Made by a program: the position numbers and the translations under genes. A stretch of DNA of 64,000 bases from positions 417,226,757 through 417,290,756 of the forward strand of contig NC_081415.1 in NCBI RefSeq assembly GCF_030272615.1, in the 5' to 3' direction. Origin of the DNA: Cryptomeria japonica (Eukaryota; Streptophyta; Pinopsida; Cupressales; Cupressaceae). The notes beneath the pieces were generated by a model. The model had not been told where the DNA came from. It searched no databases and saw only the letters and a program-made list of their open reading frames with translations. Shown here piece after piece: positions 23,023 through 36,495 of the stretch; position 1 is the stretch's first letter, and the number at the start of each line of letters is the position of its first letter.

Positions 23023-24076
23023 TGTTAGGTCTCGGAGACAACTAAGACGGGGGGGGGTGAATTAATTGTCAAATAAATTCAAACCAAAAACAACTTAACC
23101 AACCTTAATGCTTAATACCGATAAACCAAACTTTATGCCAGTAGACAATTTATTAGTTAATTACAGTACCAGTAAAAATTAATGCATGAAACAGAAAGAC
23201 AATAACATCCACAACACATAACACCAATATTTATACGTGGAAACCCTGTAAGGGGAAAAACCACAATGGGAAACCTTACCCAGAATCAGATGATACTAAT
23301 GCAGATAGTATGTGTATACAAATGGGGTCTGCACATGTAAAAAGGCCAAGCGCCTAGCACTCACTGCTCAAACACAAATATGAGTCACACTAACTACAAT
23401 TGGATGGTTAAATCCAATAATGATGTACTGCTCAAAATAGCATCTTCATATGCTGGATTCAGTACCAGTGTAGTTCTGATATGCCTTCACAAAAACCTTG
23501 CTTCACCTTCAAATGATGTCTACATGTATAGCTCTGCTTATTCTCACATATACCTTCTTACGATTCCTTTTTCCAATCGCATATCGATCTTACAAATAAG
23601 ATCTTACATATATACCATAACCTAAGACCAATTTTAGTAGGTCGGCTCTAAAAGATATTACAAGTAAATCAATAACCGATGCAATATCCAATTCAACATG
23701 TCGGCTTAATGCATTTACAATAACAACAAAATCATCTCCAAAGCATGTTGTGCTGATCTGGAATAGATAAGTTTGTCGGTGCTTATTTTGGACCTATTTG
23801 CCATTAACAACAAATATGCAAATACAAATATATCAATGAAAAAATCTCCAAGACAAAGTGTCCAAACGATGTCTTCGACATAACCAAGTTTTTTCTATGT
23901 CATTCCAAGTGTCAGTGAACAATATATCCTGCTGGTGTACCAGATACTCGTGACTGTGCATAAGTCACTTGCTTGCTGGTGAACATTGCCAATTCTCCAA
24001 AGTGGTAGAGTTGATTAGTGTTAATAGGTGTTGACATAAATGACAAAACCATATCAACATAACCAAAATACCAACA
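23023..24076 (-). repeat. 3' LTR of the nested copia element
   Basis: It is bounded by the AATTA duplication on the left and by the purine tract on the right. The G-run near its low-coordinate edge (AAGACGGGGG) and the GTGAAT block after it recur in all the copia LTRs of this window. Confidence 0.85.
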
Positions 24077-24459
24077 ATCTCCCCCTTTGGTATTGATGGC
24101 AACACAAGATGGAAAAACCATCAAAGTGCCAAAACAGAAATGCCAAATACCAAAAACCAACAATCTCCCAAAAGAGGTCATAACCAGAAATCAAAATTCA
24201 GATACAAAGAGTAATCAATCTCTTCTAAAGTAGCAATCTCTCCCCTTGAGAGTAACATGTGTTTTCCTTGTGTTTTTCCATATCAATCTCTCCCCCTTTG
24301 ACATCAAATGCCAAAACCAATACAAAAGCTAGGTTGAAATACAAAATACCAACCAATTCAGTATACCAACTACTTCCCCTGACAAGTAGCTCTCCTCATC
24401 AAAGATGGAGTAAAAGATTTATTTGCTAATTCTAACGGTTGATGACAAACATCAACTAT

Positions 24460-27400
24460 CTAAGTCTCTATTGGTGGGGGTATGACCCCAAGCTCATCTC
24501 TGAGATATTCAAAAGTCTCCTTAGGCAAAGGCTTAGTGAAAATATCTGCAATCTTCTCTTTAGTATTCACATAAACCAGTTTTACTTCTTTTGCTTCAAC
24601 ATTCTCTTTCAAAAAATTCAATTTGATAGAAACATGTTTAGTTTTAGAATGTAGTATCGGATTCTTAGATATATCAATTGCTGCAGTGTTATCACAATAG
24701 ATAGTTATAGGTTCCTTGCATTTTACCTTTATGTCCTTCAATATTTGCTTAAGCCATAATTCCTATATACAGTTAGTTGCTGCTGCAACATATTCTGATT
24801 CTACTATTGATAAAGATGTGCAACTTTATTTCTTACTCAACCAAGTAATTAATCCGCTTCCAAGAAAAAATGCTCCACTGGTGGGGCTTTTTCTGTCATC
24901 CACATCTCCTACCCAATTTGCATATGTGTATGCACATAATTCAAATTTTTCATCTCTAGGATACCATAAACCAAGATTTGTAATACCTTGTAAGTACCGG
25001 AAAATCATTTTTACTACTGATTCATGATTTTCTCTAGGATTACTTTGAAATCTTGAAACAATACATACTGCATTCATAATATCAGGTCTTGTTTGTGTCA
25101 AATATAGTAAACCTCCTATCATAGATTTGTACCTAGTCAGATTAACAGGTGTAGATCCATCCCTTAGTGATAATTTGTCATTTGTAGTCATAGGTGTGCT
25201 TACCAATTTAGAGTTCTCCATCCCAAATTTCTCTAGTAACTCCTTCAAGTACTTGGATTGACTCAAGAATATACCTTTATCAGTCTGTGAAATCTGCAAT
25301 CCTAAAAATAATTTTATCTCTCCAATCATAGACATTTCAAATTATTGTTGCATTTTAATAGAAAAGTCTATACATAATCCATCTTCTCCTCCAAAGCTTA
25401 TATCATCAACAAAAACTTCTATAACCAAGATGTCATCATTAGTCGTTTTATAGTATAAGTTATTGTTAGCATTACCTTTGGAAAAACCAATCTTCAAAAG
25501 ATATTTATGCAATCTAGCATACCAAGCTCTTGGAGCTTGCTTCAACCCATACATCCTTAACCCGCAAACAATATCTTTGTTATATGTCAAAGAAAATCTA
25601 TCAAGTTGTTCAATGTAAACTTCTTCTTCAAGATCTCCATTCAAAAATGCACATTTAATATCCATTTGATATACTTTGTAGTTCTTGTGTGCTGCAAAAG
25701 CCAAGAATAATCTGACTGCCTCGATTCTAACTACCGGTGCAAAGGTTTCATTATAATCAATTCCTTCTTTCTGAGAATATCCCTTACACACTAATCTTTC
25801 TTTATTTCTAATTACCTTACCATTAAGTTTGTTTTTGAATACCCATTTTGTTCCAATCACATTTTTGTCTTTAGGCCAGAGAACTAATGTCCATGTGTTA
25901 TTCTTCTCAATTTGTTCTAGTTCCTCTTCCATAGCTTTAATCCAGTGTTTATCTTCACATGCCTCATTAATTGATGATGGTTCAATTTGAGAAATAAGAC
26001 ATACCTCTTCATTTTCCATTCTTCCTCTTGTCATAACTCCTTGATACTTGTTCCCAATTATCTGATTTTCCAAGTGGTTCAATCTTACATACTAGGGTGT
26101 CTTCGTTTGCTGTTGTTCCTCAGTTATAGTGGAATTTTTAGATGATACCGGTGTAACTGGATCTTCATTCTGTACCAGTGGATTCAATGTAGGTTCATTT
26201 GTCAGTATTTCTATTGCCGGTTCAGAGTCTATATACCTTGAAGTTCCTCTGAACTGTTCATCAATTTTCACATTTGTACTCTCAACAATTTTCTGCAATC
26301 TCTTGTTAAAACATCTATATGCTTTGCTCTTAGATGAATAGTCAAGAAATATTCCTTCATCACTTCTAGGATCAAATTTTTCAATATACTCATCTCTCCT
26401 AATATAGCATTTGCTTCCAAATATTTTGAAATATTTAAGAGTAGGAGTAATGCCAAACCATAGTTCATGAGGGGTCTTATCGGTTTCACCTTTGATGTGA
26501 ACTTTGTTGAATGTATAGACCGTTGTGCTTACTGCCTCTCTCCAATATACATGTGGTAGATTTGCTTCTGATAACATACTTCTAGCTACATCCAAGATAG
26601 TTCTATTTTTACTTTCTACAACTCCATTCTACTGTGGTGTTCAAGGTGCTGATAACTATCTTCTAATTCCATTCACTTCATAGAATGCTTTAAATTCCTT
26701 AGATGTGAATTCACCTCCTTGATCTGATCTCAGACATTTGATTTTCTTACTGGTTTCATTTTCTACCATTACCTTGAATAGTTTGAACTTCCCAAGTGCT
26801 TCTAATTTTTCTCTGAGAAAAGTAACCCAACACATTCTAGAATAGTCATCAATGATTAGCATGAAATATTGATCACCTTGTAAGATTTTAGTTCTAGCTG
26901 GACCACATAAATCAGTGTGATTTAAGTCAAGAGCATTATTGGATTTTTCTGGAATACTTTTAAAAGATGCTCTAATTTGTTTTCCAAATTGACATTCCTT
27001 ACATACTGAATTGTGAGGTTTAACAATCTTAGGTAAGTCTCTAACTGCCTTAGTAGTACTGATTTTTACCATGCAATCAAAATTTACATGACAAAGTCTC
27101 TTATGCCATAACCAACTTTCATCAATATGTGCAATCAAGCATGTCTTTTCACTATTATTCAAATGAAAGATATTACCTCTAGTTTGATTACCAGTTGCAA
27201 TTTCCAAACCAGTTCTATTCATAATTTTGCATTTTCCATTCTTGAATTGTAACTGAAATCCTTTCTCAACTAATTGACCAACACTCAAAATATTATGCTT
27301 TAAACCTTCTACATAGTAAAAATTGTCAGTATTATGCTTACCATCAAGAGATATAGTACATTTTCCTTTGATCAAACAAGCTTTATCATCTCCAAATCTT

Positions 27401-28521
27401 ACCAGACCTCCATTATACTCCTGAAAGTTCAAGAATTTACCTTTATCACCAGTCATATGATGTGAATATCCTAAGTCAATGATCCATTCATCCTTAACTT
27501 CAACTTTAGCTGCCAAGGCCTGCTCTACCGGTTGAACAGTAGGTGTTAGTTGATCTTCTGTTATAGAAACAAAGACCCATCCATTATCTATCGGATCCTC
27601 ATCAGAATCATCAGTGACTCCTTCATCAGCAAGATAACAATATTTATCTTTATTCTTCTTAAATCTGTATCTCTGATATTCAGGGTTAGGTTTGTATGTT
27701 CTTCTAGCTTCTTCTCTTAGTCTAGCATGTCTATCAGGGCATCTTGAAGCCATATGACCAATCTTATTATAGTTAAAGCATTTAAAGGGTGCTTTACCTT
27801 CATACTTACTTCCAACTGGACCTTTAGGCATTTTCCTTGCAAATAGTGCTTCAAGTTCTTCATTTTCTCTCCTGCTTTCCTTAAGTTCTCTTGCATAAAA
27901 GTCTTTCCAATCAGATTTGTCAAATGATGGTGCAGATGAAGTTGATGCCTTAAAAGCTAAATTTGTCTTTATAGTAGCAATAGGACCAAATTCCTTAATT
28001 TCAAAAGCTGAAAGTTTTCCAATCAGTGTGTCCCTAGTTACTGATGTATTAGGCATTGTTCTCAACTCATTTATAGCAATAACTTTCATTTTATATGCCA
28101 GTGGAAATCCTCTTAAAACTTTTGAAACAATTTCATCTTCACTTAAGGTTCCTCCACAACATTTAATACCCAAAACAATTTCATTAACTCTTTCCATAAA
28201 AGCAGAAATCCTTTCATCTTCTTCCATTTTCAGATTTTCATACCTGACCTGGAAGCTTTCAATTTTTGCAATTTTGAGTGTGGAATCTCCTTCATTCAAT
28301 GTTTCCAAATGATCCCAAATAGCTTTAGCAATAGACCTATTTGATAATCCCATGATTTGTTGATCTGATAATGCGCTCAAAAGTGCTTCCCTTGCTTTGC
28401 AATCATTTTCCTCATCTTTTCCTGAGATAGGTGGATTAGGTTGACTTTGAGTAGGAGCAATATAGCCATTCTTTGTAACATCCCAGATGTCCTTTCCAAT
28501 GCAATTTATATGTGTCTCCAT
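24460..28521 (-). pseudogene. Copia gag-pol of the nested element
   Basis: From high to low coordinates the minus strand gives gag (WDVTKNGYIAP, with a UBN2-like core ending before LIGKLSAFEI), a zinc-knuckle region, a protease region (DEWIIDLGYSHHMTGDK), and integrase (ESWLWHKRLCHVNFD, then CLRSDQGGEFTSKEF). These are followed by reverse transcriptase (WVFKNKLNGKVIRNKERLV, then YQMDIKCAFLNGDLEEEVYI) and RNase H ending in IADIFTKPLPKETFEYL. The order protease, integrase, reverse transcriptase, RNase H defines Ty1/copia. The fossil is fairly well preserved, with about five breaks over 4 kb. Confidence 0.9.
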
Positions 28522-28650
28522 TCTGATCTTTCATATGCCATAGTTGGTTCCTTCAAGTTTAGGACTGTCCTTCCTGAAATAGTTAGTAGACATTGGATCT
28601 CCTCAAGCTATTAAACTTCTGCAAAAAGAGGACTAAGCTCTGATACCAAT

Positions 28651-29724
28651 TGTTAGGTCCTAGAGATAACTAAGAGGGGGGGGGGGGGGGTGAATCAGTT
28701 GTTAAATAAATTTAAACCAAAAACAACTTAACCAACCTTAATGCTTAATACCGATAAACCAAACTTTATGCCGGTAGACAATTTATCAATTAATTACAGT
28801 ACCGGTAAAAATTAATACATGAAACAGAAAGACAATAACATCCACAACATATAACACCAATATTTATACGTGGAAACCCTGTAAGGGGAAAAACCACAGT
28901 GGGAAACCTTACCCAGAATCAGATGATACTACTGCAGATAGTATGTGTATACAAATGGGGTCTGCACATGCAAAAAGGCCAAGCACCTAGAGCTCACTTC
29001 TCAAACACAAATAGGAGTCACACTGACTACAACTGGATGGTTAAATCCAATAATGATGTACTACTCAAAATAGCATCTTCATATGCTAGATTCAGTACCA
29101 GTGTAGTTCTGATATGCCTTCACAAAAACCTTGCTTCACCTTCAAATGATGTCTGTGTGTATAGCTCTACTTATTCTCACATATACTTTCTTACAAATCC
29201 TTTTTCCAATCGCATATCGATCTTACAAATAAGATCTTACATATATACCATAACCTAAGACCAATTTTAGTAGGTCGGCTCTAAAAGATATTACAATAAA
29301 ATCAATTACAATTAAATCAATAACCGATGCAATATCTGATTCAACATGTCAGCTTAATGCATTTACAATAACAACAAAATCATCTCCAAAGCGTGTCGTG
29401 CTGATCTAGAATAGATAAGCCTGCCAGTGCTTATTTTGGACCTATTTGCCGATAACAACAAATATGCAAATACAAATATATCAATGAAAAATTCTCCAAG
29501 ACAAAGTGTCCAAATGATGTCTTCGACATAACCAAGTGTTTTCTATGTCATTCCAAGTGTCGGTGAATAATATATCCTGTCAGTGTACCAGATACTAGTG
29601 ACTGTGCATAAGTCACTTGCTTGCTAGTGAACATTGCCAATTCTCCAAAGTGCCAGAGTTGATAAGTGTTAATAGGTGTTGACATCAATGGAAAAACCAT
29701 ATCAACATAACCAAAATACCAACA
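28651..29724 (-). repeat. 5' LTR of the nested copia element
   Basis: Pairs with 23023-24076. Its edge with the interior is marked by the primer site at about 28638-28650. Confidence 0.85.
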
Positions 29725-29729
29725 AATTA

Positions 29730-29856
29730 TTGATCATGTTATCTATTCATAGAATCTCAATCTCTTCATTACAAATAGACTTCTATCCTTTACCAGTGTA
29801 GTCATCCAACTTCAACTACATGACCTGATCTGCATCAGTTATGCCAAATTCTAACA
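29730..29856 (-). repeat. Outer copia left LTR, remaining piece
   Basis: Aligns with 35985-36117 of the right LTR (TGATCATGTTATCTATTCAT and onward) and ends CTAACA before the purine tract. It confirms that the nested element landed about 130 bp from the inner edge of this LTR. Confidence 0.8.
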
Positions 29857-30271
29857 ATCTCCCCCTTTGGCATTGATAACAACAGTAATCAGATACACAA
29901 TCAGAATACAATCATCATCATCATCAACAACAACATTTTTGCCGATATCACATGTTCTCTCCTTTACATCTCCCCCTAAACCAATGCTCCACTAAATCTG
30001 ATCTTCAACTTCTCACGTGTCTACCAAATCTGATTTCTATTCATTTCTTCTCCCCCTTTGACAAAAATGCCAAAGATGTAAATGCATCACTTGTCATTAA
30101 TTTTGCTGCTGACTCTTTCACTATCTCTGCTACATAAATTAGAAAATTATAATAGAGTATTAAATCAGAATTTTACATCAGACTTGCTTCCCAAAGGAGT
30201 AACCTATACCTTCATCAATCCTTAGTATAAAATAGACAAGAAATCCATAGGATTGATGGATCTTCATCATT

Positions 30272-33200
30272 CTAGTTCTTTCGGTGTAGAGGTCTAACCC
30301 CTAGTTTACCTCTAAGAAAATCAAAAGTAGCCTTCGGCAAGGGTTTAGTAAAAATATCAACCAAATCATCTTTACTCTTCACATATTCCATCTTCACTTC
30401 CTTATCTTGAACTCTTTCCCTTATGAAATGATAGTTTAGTTCAATGTGCTTGGTTCTAGCATGTAACATAGGATTTAAAGAAATAATGATTGCACTTGTA
30501 TTATCACAATAGATAGTCACCAGTTCTGACATATCTATCTTGAATCCTTCTAGCATATGTCTCATCCATATTGCCTGTGCAATTCATGGATGCAACAACA
30601 TACTCAACTTCAACTTTAGATTGAGAAACACAAGTTTGTTTCTTGCTCGTCCATGCCACTAATCTTACTCCAAGTAGAAAATATCCATCGGTTGTGCTTT
30701 TCCAATCATCAACATTACCTGCCCAATCAACATTAGTAAAGACATTCAAAGTAGAATCACCTTTATAGGGACACCATAAACCATAGTCTACTATGCTTTT
30801 GAGATACCGAAAATTTCTCTTCACAACCACTATGTGACTTTCTTTAGGCTCTTTTTTAAATCTTGCAACTAATCCAACATCATGAGCAATATCCGGTCTA
30901 TTATGGACAACATAATGTAGCTTTTCAATCATAGATCTGTACTCTTTTTCACTAATAGTAGGGGAATCATCTTCTTTTGACAACTTGCAACCAGTTATCA
31001 TTGGTGTACCTACCAGTTTGCAGTCTTCCATGCCAAAAGTCTTCAACACCTCTTTGATATACTTGGTTTGACAAATAAAGATACCACCATCCAGTTGTTG
31101 GACCTGTAAGCCAATAAAGAACTTAATTTCACCGATTAGAGACATTTCAAATTCCTTTTTCATTATATCAGCAAAGTCCATACATATATCATCATTGCCA
31201 CCAAAAATTATATCATCAAAAAACACTTCTGCTATCAACATCTTGTCTCCATTAGTCTTAAAATAAATATTTCTATCCTGACTGGTACGTTGGAATCTAA
31301 CCTTGATCAAATGTGCATGTAATCTCTCATACCATGCTCTAGGTGCCTGCTTAAGACCATACAAAGCTTTGTGCAATTTACACACCATGTCTTTATCATC
31401 GGTCAAGGAATATCCATCAGGATGTTCAATGTATACTTCTTCTTCTAGAATCCCATTTAGAAAGGCTGACTTGACATCCATTTGGTAGACTTTGAATCCT
31501 TTATATGCAGCAAATACTAGTAGCATTCTTACACCTTCCAATCTAGCAACATGTGCAAATGTTTCACCACATTCCTCACCTTCCTCTTGAGCATACCCTT
31601 TTGCAGACTAACCTTGCCTTTTTTCTTACAATCCTTCCTTCTTCATCCATTTTATTCATAAAGACCCATTCTGTTCCAATTACATTTTTATCCTCCAATC
31701 TAGAAACAAGTGACCATGTCTGATTCTTCTCAATTTGATCTAATTCTTCATTCTTTTCCTTCACCCAACCATCATCCTTTAGTGCTTCCTTAACTGTCTT
31801 GGGTTCAATTGTAGATATCAAACATGAATTATCTCTGATCTTTCTCCTAGTTTGCACACCTGCATTCTTATCACCAATTATCTATTCTTGTGAATGATTT
31901 AGTCTGACATATCTAGGTATTGCTTGTATCGGCTATGCATCTTCTTCATCAAATTCTTCATTTTCACTATCATCGCTCACTTGTTGAGCACCTAGTTCTG
32001 CATTTGCCGATTGTTCATTATTCTTTGCTTCCAGTTCAATGATCACAAAATTTTCCTCATTATCATCCTTTTCAAGTTCAGATCTACTTGTACCTTCAGA
32101 CTTATCAGATAAATCATCAACTTTTACATTAGCACTTTCAATGATTTTCTCAGTCCTCTTATTGTAACATTTATATACTTTATTCTTAGAAGAGTAACCA
32201 AGAAAAAAATCCCTCATCAGACTTTGCATTCTCAATGTAGTTATCTCTTTTGATAAAACATTGAATTCCAAAGATTTTAAAATAACTAACACAAGGAGTT
32301 TTTCCACACTATAGCTCATAGGGTGTCTTATTGTTACCTCTTTTTACCAGTTTCTAGTTAAGAGTGTATACAATAGTACTGACCACTTCTCTCCAAAACA
32401 TTTTGGATATATTACTCTATAATAACATAGTTCTTGCAACTTCAACTATTGTTTGGTTCATTCTTTCTGCAATGCCATTCTGTTGTGGTGTCCTCAGAGC
32501 TAGCATCTGTCTCTTTATACCCTATTCATCACAATACTTAACAAATTCATCAAATTTGAATTCACCACCTTGGTTTGATCTTAAACGCTTCAAGTTATTA
32601 CTTGTTTTCTTCTCAACGAGAGCTTTAAATGATTTAAATTTATTAAATGCTTATGATTTCTCTCTTAGAAATGTTACCCACATCATTTTAGAATAGTCAT
32701 AGTTTGAAGATCATGAAATACCTATCACCATAATAACTCTTTGTTATCATAGGGCCACAAAGATCAATATATGCCAAATCTAAAACATTCTCAAAAATAC
32801 CATTCTTGCTCTTGAAAGAAATAGAGGTCATCTTACCAATTTGACAATCTTTGCATATCATACTATCCGGTTTGACAAGTTGTGGTAATCCTCTTACACT
32901 TACTTATCTTAATCAGATTATCAAAATTAACATGACAACATCTTCTATGCCATAACCAATTGTCCTCCATTCTTGCAACCAGACAATTATTAACATTACT
33001 GTTCAAATGAAATGTTACCTCTAGTTTGCTTCTCTGTAGAAATAAATTCACCATAACTTCCAAGAATTCTACAGACTCCACTCTTAAATTCAAGAAAATA
33101 ACCTTTATCATTGAGTTGACCAACACTTTAAAGATTATGCTTAAGACCATCAACCCAAAATATATCATCAACATTACTCTTTCCATTTAGAGAGATGGAA

Positions 33201-34400
33201 CCTTTACATTTCACCATGCAAGGAGAGTTGTTTCCAAATCTAACAACACCTCCATCAAATTCATTAAGGGTTATGAAATTACTTTTGTCTCCGATCATGT
33301 GGTGTGAGCAACTGCTATCTATAATCCACTCATCACTATTCTCCATATGAGATACTAGTGCCTTTTTATCAGACAGTTCCTCCTTCACAACTACAAACAC
33401 AATTTCTTCACTATCATCTTCTTCTTCTGACTCCTCATCGGTCACACCTTCATCTACTGCAAAATAACAATGTTTCTTTCCCTTTCCTTTGAATCTTGTA
33501 AACTTTTCTTTCTTATCAGTGTTAGGGCAGTTAGCAGCAATATGACCAATTTTATTACAAGAGAAACACTTCAAAGGTAACTTTCCTCTATACTTACCAA
33601 TGCCTCTTGGAAATCTCTTTGCTAACAATGCTTCAAGTTCCATCACTTGATCTCACTGTCTTCATCTCCCTGGTTACTTCAATGACTTGTATTGCACTCA
33701 TGATTTTGATATATATCTTTTCCTTTTCTAGCAAATGAACCGGTAACAAAAGTTTTAAAGGCAGATTTAGTAGATTTTGTCACACTATTGTCAAAACTAT
33801 TTAATTCAAAAGTTGCAAGCTTACCAATCAATGAATCAACAATTACCTTATCCTTTGCAATAGATCTAATTTCTTGGATTGTCGATACTCTAATAGCATA
33901 CTGAGGTTGAAGAGTTCTGAGCATTTTACTTACTATTGTATCATCTTCTATTTTGCCTCTATCACTCTTAATGATGCCAACAACTTCTTTGATTCTCTAA
34001 CCATACTGTCCAATATTCTCTCCTTCAAGCATTCTCATGTCATCAAACTTTCCTCTCAAGCTTTCCTCTTTATCTCTTTGAACATGCTCATCTCCTCCAT
34101 AGATTGTCTCTAGTTTTTCCCAAACCTCACCTATAGTTTCCAATCCTTGAACATCAATATATTTTGAATCAGTTAAAGTACTTAAAATAGCTTCTAGGGC
34201 TTGGATGTTATCTTGTTATTCTCTAAGTTCATCAGGTGTCAAGGGAGTAGTGGTAGGAGCAACATATGTTGTTTCAACTTGCTTCCAATATTGTGCACCA
34301 AGAAATTTAATGTAGATCTTTATCCTGTCCTTCTAGATTTGTAGTTATCCTTGTTGAACTTGGGACCCTCTTTCTTCATCATCTTGAATTCCTCAGAATA
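30272..34400 (-). pseudogene. Copia gag-pol remnants of the outer copia element
   Basis: The minus strand shows a gag region above 33679, a knuckle (CFSCNKIGHIAANC), a protease region (DEWIIDSSCSHHMIGDK), integrase remnants near 32860-33000 and 32300-32600, and a long reverse transcriptase stretch (VYQMDVKSAFLNGILEEEVY, with KLHKALYGLKQAPRAWYERL). RNase H follows, ending DIFTKPLPKATFDFLRGKLG. It belongs to the same broad copia group as the nested element but to a different subfamily by LTR. It is much more decayed, with around ten or more breaks. Confidence 0.85.
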
Positions 34401-34456
34401 TTTTCCTCAAGCAGTTAGGCTTTCTACACAGAGAGGATTAAAGCTCTGATACCAAT

Positions 34457-36117
34457 TGTTAATCCTACGAGGATCCAGTTAATACTGAGAGGGGGGCTGA
34501 ATCAGTATTAAGACCAATTCAACTTAAAATCAAAATCAAACTTATTTCAGCTTATCTCATATCTGAAAAATATCTCAACTTCGGTAATCAGATCTAATAA
34601 CCTCTTTACCAAATTTGCTTAACACATTAATCAAATCATTTACCAATACTTTCACCACCAAAGTAATCATATAAACTTGATTAATTACCAATTCATTAAC
34701 CTTATCAACAAAATAAAAAACTTTCTCAAACAACTTCTTATCCGTACTAGTAACCTTTGATAAAACATCATAACCGGTTTCTAAAAAATAATGCATGAAA
34801 TGAAATATAAACAAGAACATCATATAAAAAATATTCATCAACACCATAAGTTTTGACGTGGAAGCCCAAATAGGGAAAAAACCATGGTGGGAGTTGGCAC
34901 CCACAAATATTTGTACTCTTTCGAAGTACACCTTGTTAGGAGCTTAACCTTGTTAGAAGCTTACAATATGCCCGGTTAAGAGAAGACCCTGTCAGGAGTC
35001 ACCCGATTAGGGGATTTGCCTTGAAACTCGACTAGGAGCTTGATGATCTGTTAGGATCAAACTCATGAGAGTATTTAAGGCTCTTTTGAGAGATTACCCT
35101 ATTAGGGGACTTAAATGATTAAGGCCTATTAGAACCTACCCGGTCAAGGGATTTAACCTGCTGCAACTATTAGGGAACAATAGTAAGAAAATTATCTATT
35201 TTCTTCCACTTCTCTTCTTGCTTAATCAGATCTAGTTATACACAACACTCTGCAACTATCAAGCAAATTACACACTTCACTTGGACGACTTAACACATTC
35301 TCTAAGACCACCGACTCAATAAACATCAATTGTGTCTACATAAATAGTAATCTCAACTAGCTCGGTCACAAAACCTAATTACATCAAGAATTTACAATAA
35401 GATCACAAAAAATCATCGTATATCGCTATCCAAATAATATCAACAAATTACAATGCAATATCAATTGTTGATTGATCATAACTCATCACGAAAATCTGAT
35501 CTGTATCCTCAAAACACTCTCCAAAGCATTTCGCTAGTTTCCAAGAAAATCTTTCTTGAATCGTGCTAAAACAACTATTAAATCTTTCATGCGGGTTGTG
35601 TTGTGTTACCAACTTAAGTAGACTCTTTGTCGATCACCGTCATAACATAAATCATTACCGGTTTGAAGATTTCTTCACCCGTCCTTAAAACCTACTAAAA
35701 CCTTAGCAAAACTTCATAAGAAATTGAAACCATGCCTTTCGGTAATCATCACAAGTTCTGGTTCTGGTCACATACATCTTTCCATCATACAAGTCACCAT
35801 CTAAACCACAAATTACCAACCATTGCCAATCGGCTGATCTAATCAAAACAATTATGCTTTATCGGTTAAAGTCCTAATTCACAAACTTTAGATCATTGTC
35901 GGTAAACCCTATCTTTTGGTAAACCAAATCACTTAGATGATAAAACAAAACATCAAGAACATTTGTTGCTAGAAATGACAACATAAATAACTGATCATGT
36001 CATCTATTCATAAAATCTCAATCTCTTGATCACAAATAGACTTCTATCCTTTACCGGTGCAATCATCCGACTTCAACTACATGACTTGATATGCACCAGT
36101 TATGCAAAATGCCAACA
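34457..36117 (-). repeat. Outer copia 5' LTR
   Basis: 1661 bp, from TGTTAATCC to GCCAACA on the plus strand, followed by AAAAG at 36118-36122. The same AAAAG occurs at the far left flank (TCTTAAAAGG near 21374), consistent with the original 5-bp target duplication. Confidence 0.85.
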
Positions 36118-36495
36118 AAAAGTGATGTAAGTAGCTGCATCTGACATGACTAGGAAATTCAAACTGAGTATGCATAAATCTGTGTGTGTATTGATCGTGT
36201 GGCAATGTCCATTCCTTCCTTTTCTCTCTTTTGGGGTAAAAGATTCAAATACTTAGGAGTTTGTTGATATTAAATAAAAGGATTGAAACCATTGTTGGTG
36301 GAATGACCTTGCACATATTAGAGAGAAGTTTGGATGGATAAATTTGCATCGAAGATTGAAATTTAAGTATTGCATTCATGATCTTTGTTCTTTAAAAGGG
36401 AAGAATTGATTAAATAGAATATTTCATCATTTAAAATAGGAAATTTTCACAAAAATAATAGGTTAAAAGACTAGATGATATAAATATGTGTATTG

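Larger units (their letters stand above)
23023..29724 (-). mobile_element. Ty1/copia element nested in the left LTR of the outer copia
   Basis: The LTRs are 23023-24076 (1054 bp) and 28651-29724 (1074 bp), flanked by AATTA on both sides (23018-23022 and 29725-29729). In element orientation they start TGTTGGTATTTTGG and end CTAACA. The primer site (TTGGTATCAGAGC on the minus strand) adjoins the right LTR and the purine tract (AAAGGGGGAGA) the left. The interior has the full copia gene order. LTRs appear about 95% identical, differing mainly by transitions. Structurally it looks whole; the coding region carries about five breaks. Confidence 0.9.
21500..36117 (-). mobile_element. Degenerate Ty1/copia element (outer copia)
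   Basis: A minus-strand element with LTRs of about 1.65 kb. The right LTR is 34457-36117; the left is 21500-23022 continued at 29730-29856. The interior is 29857-34456. A primer site (RC of TGATACCA) adjoins the right LTR and a purine tract (RC of CTCCCCCTTT) the left. The interior carries gag, protease, integrase, reverse transcriptase and RNase H remnants in copia order. LTRs are roughly 92% identical by eye. The copy is clearly dead, with around ten or more breaks. A second copia element sits inside its left LTR. Confidence 0.85.
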
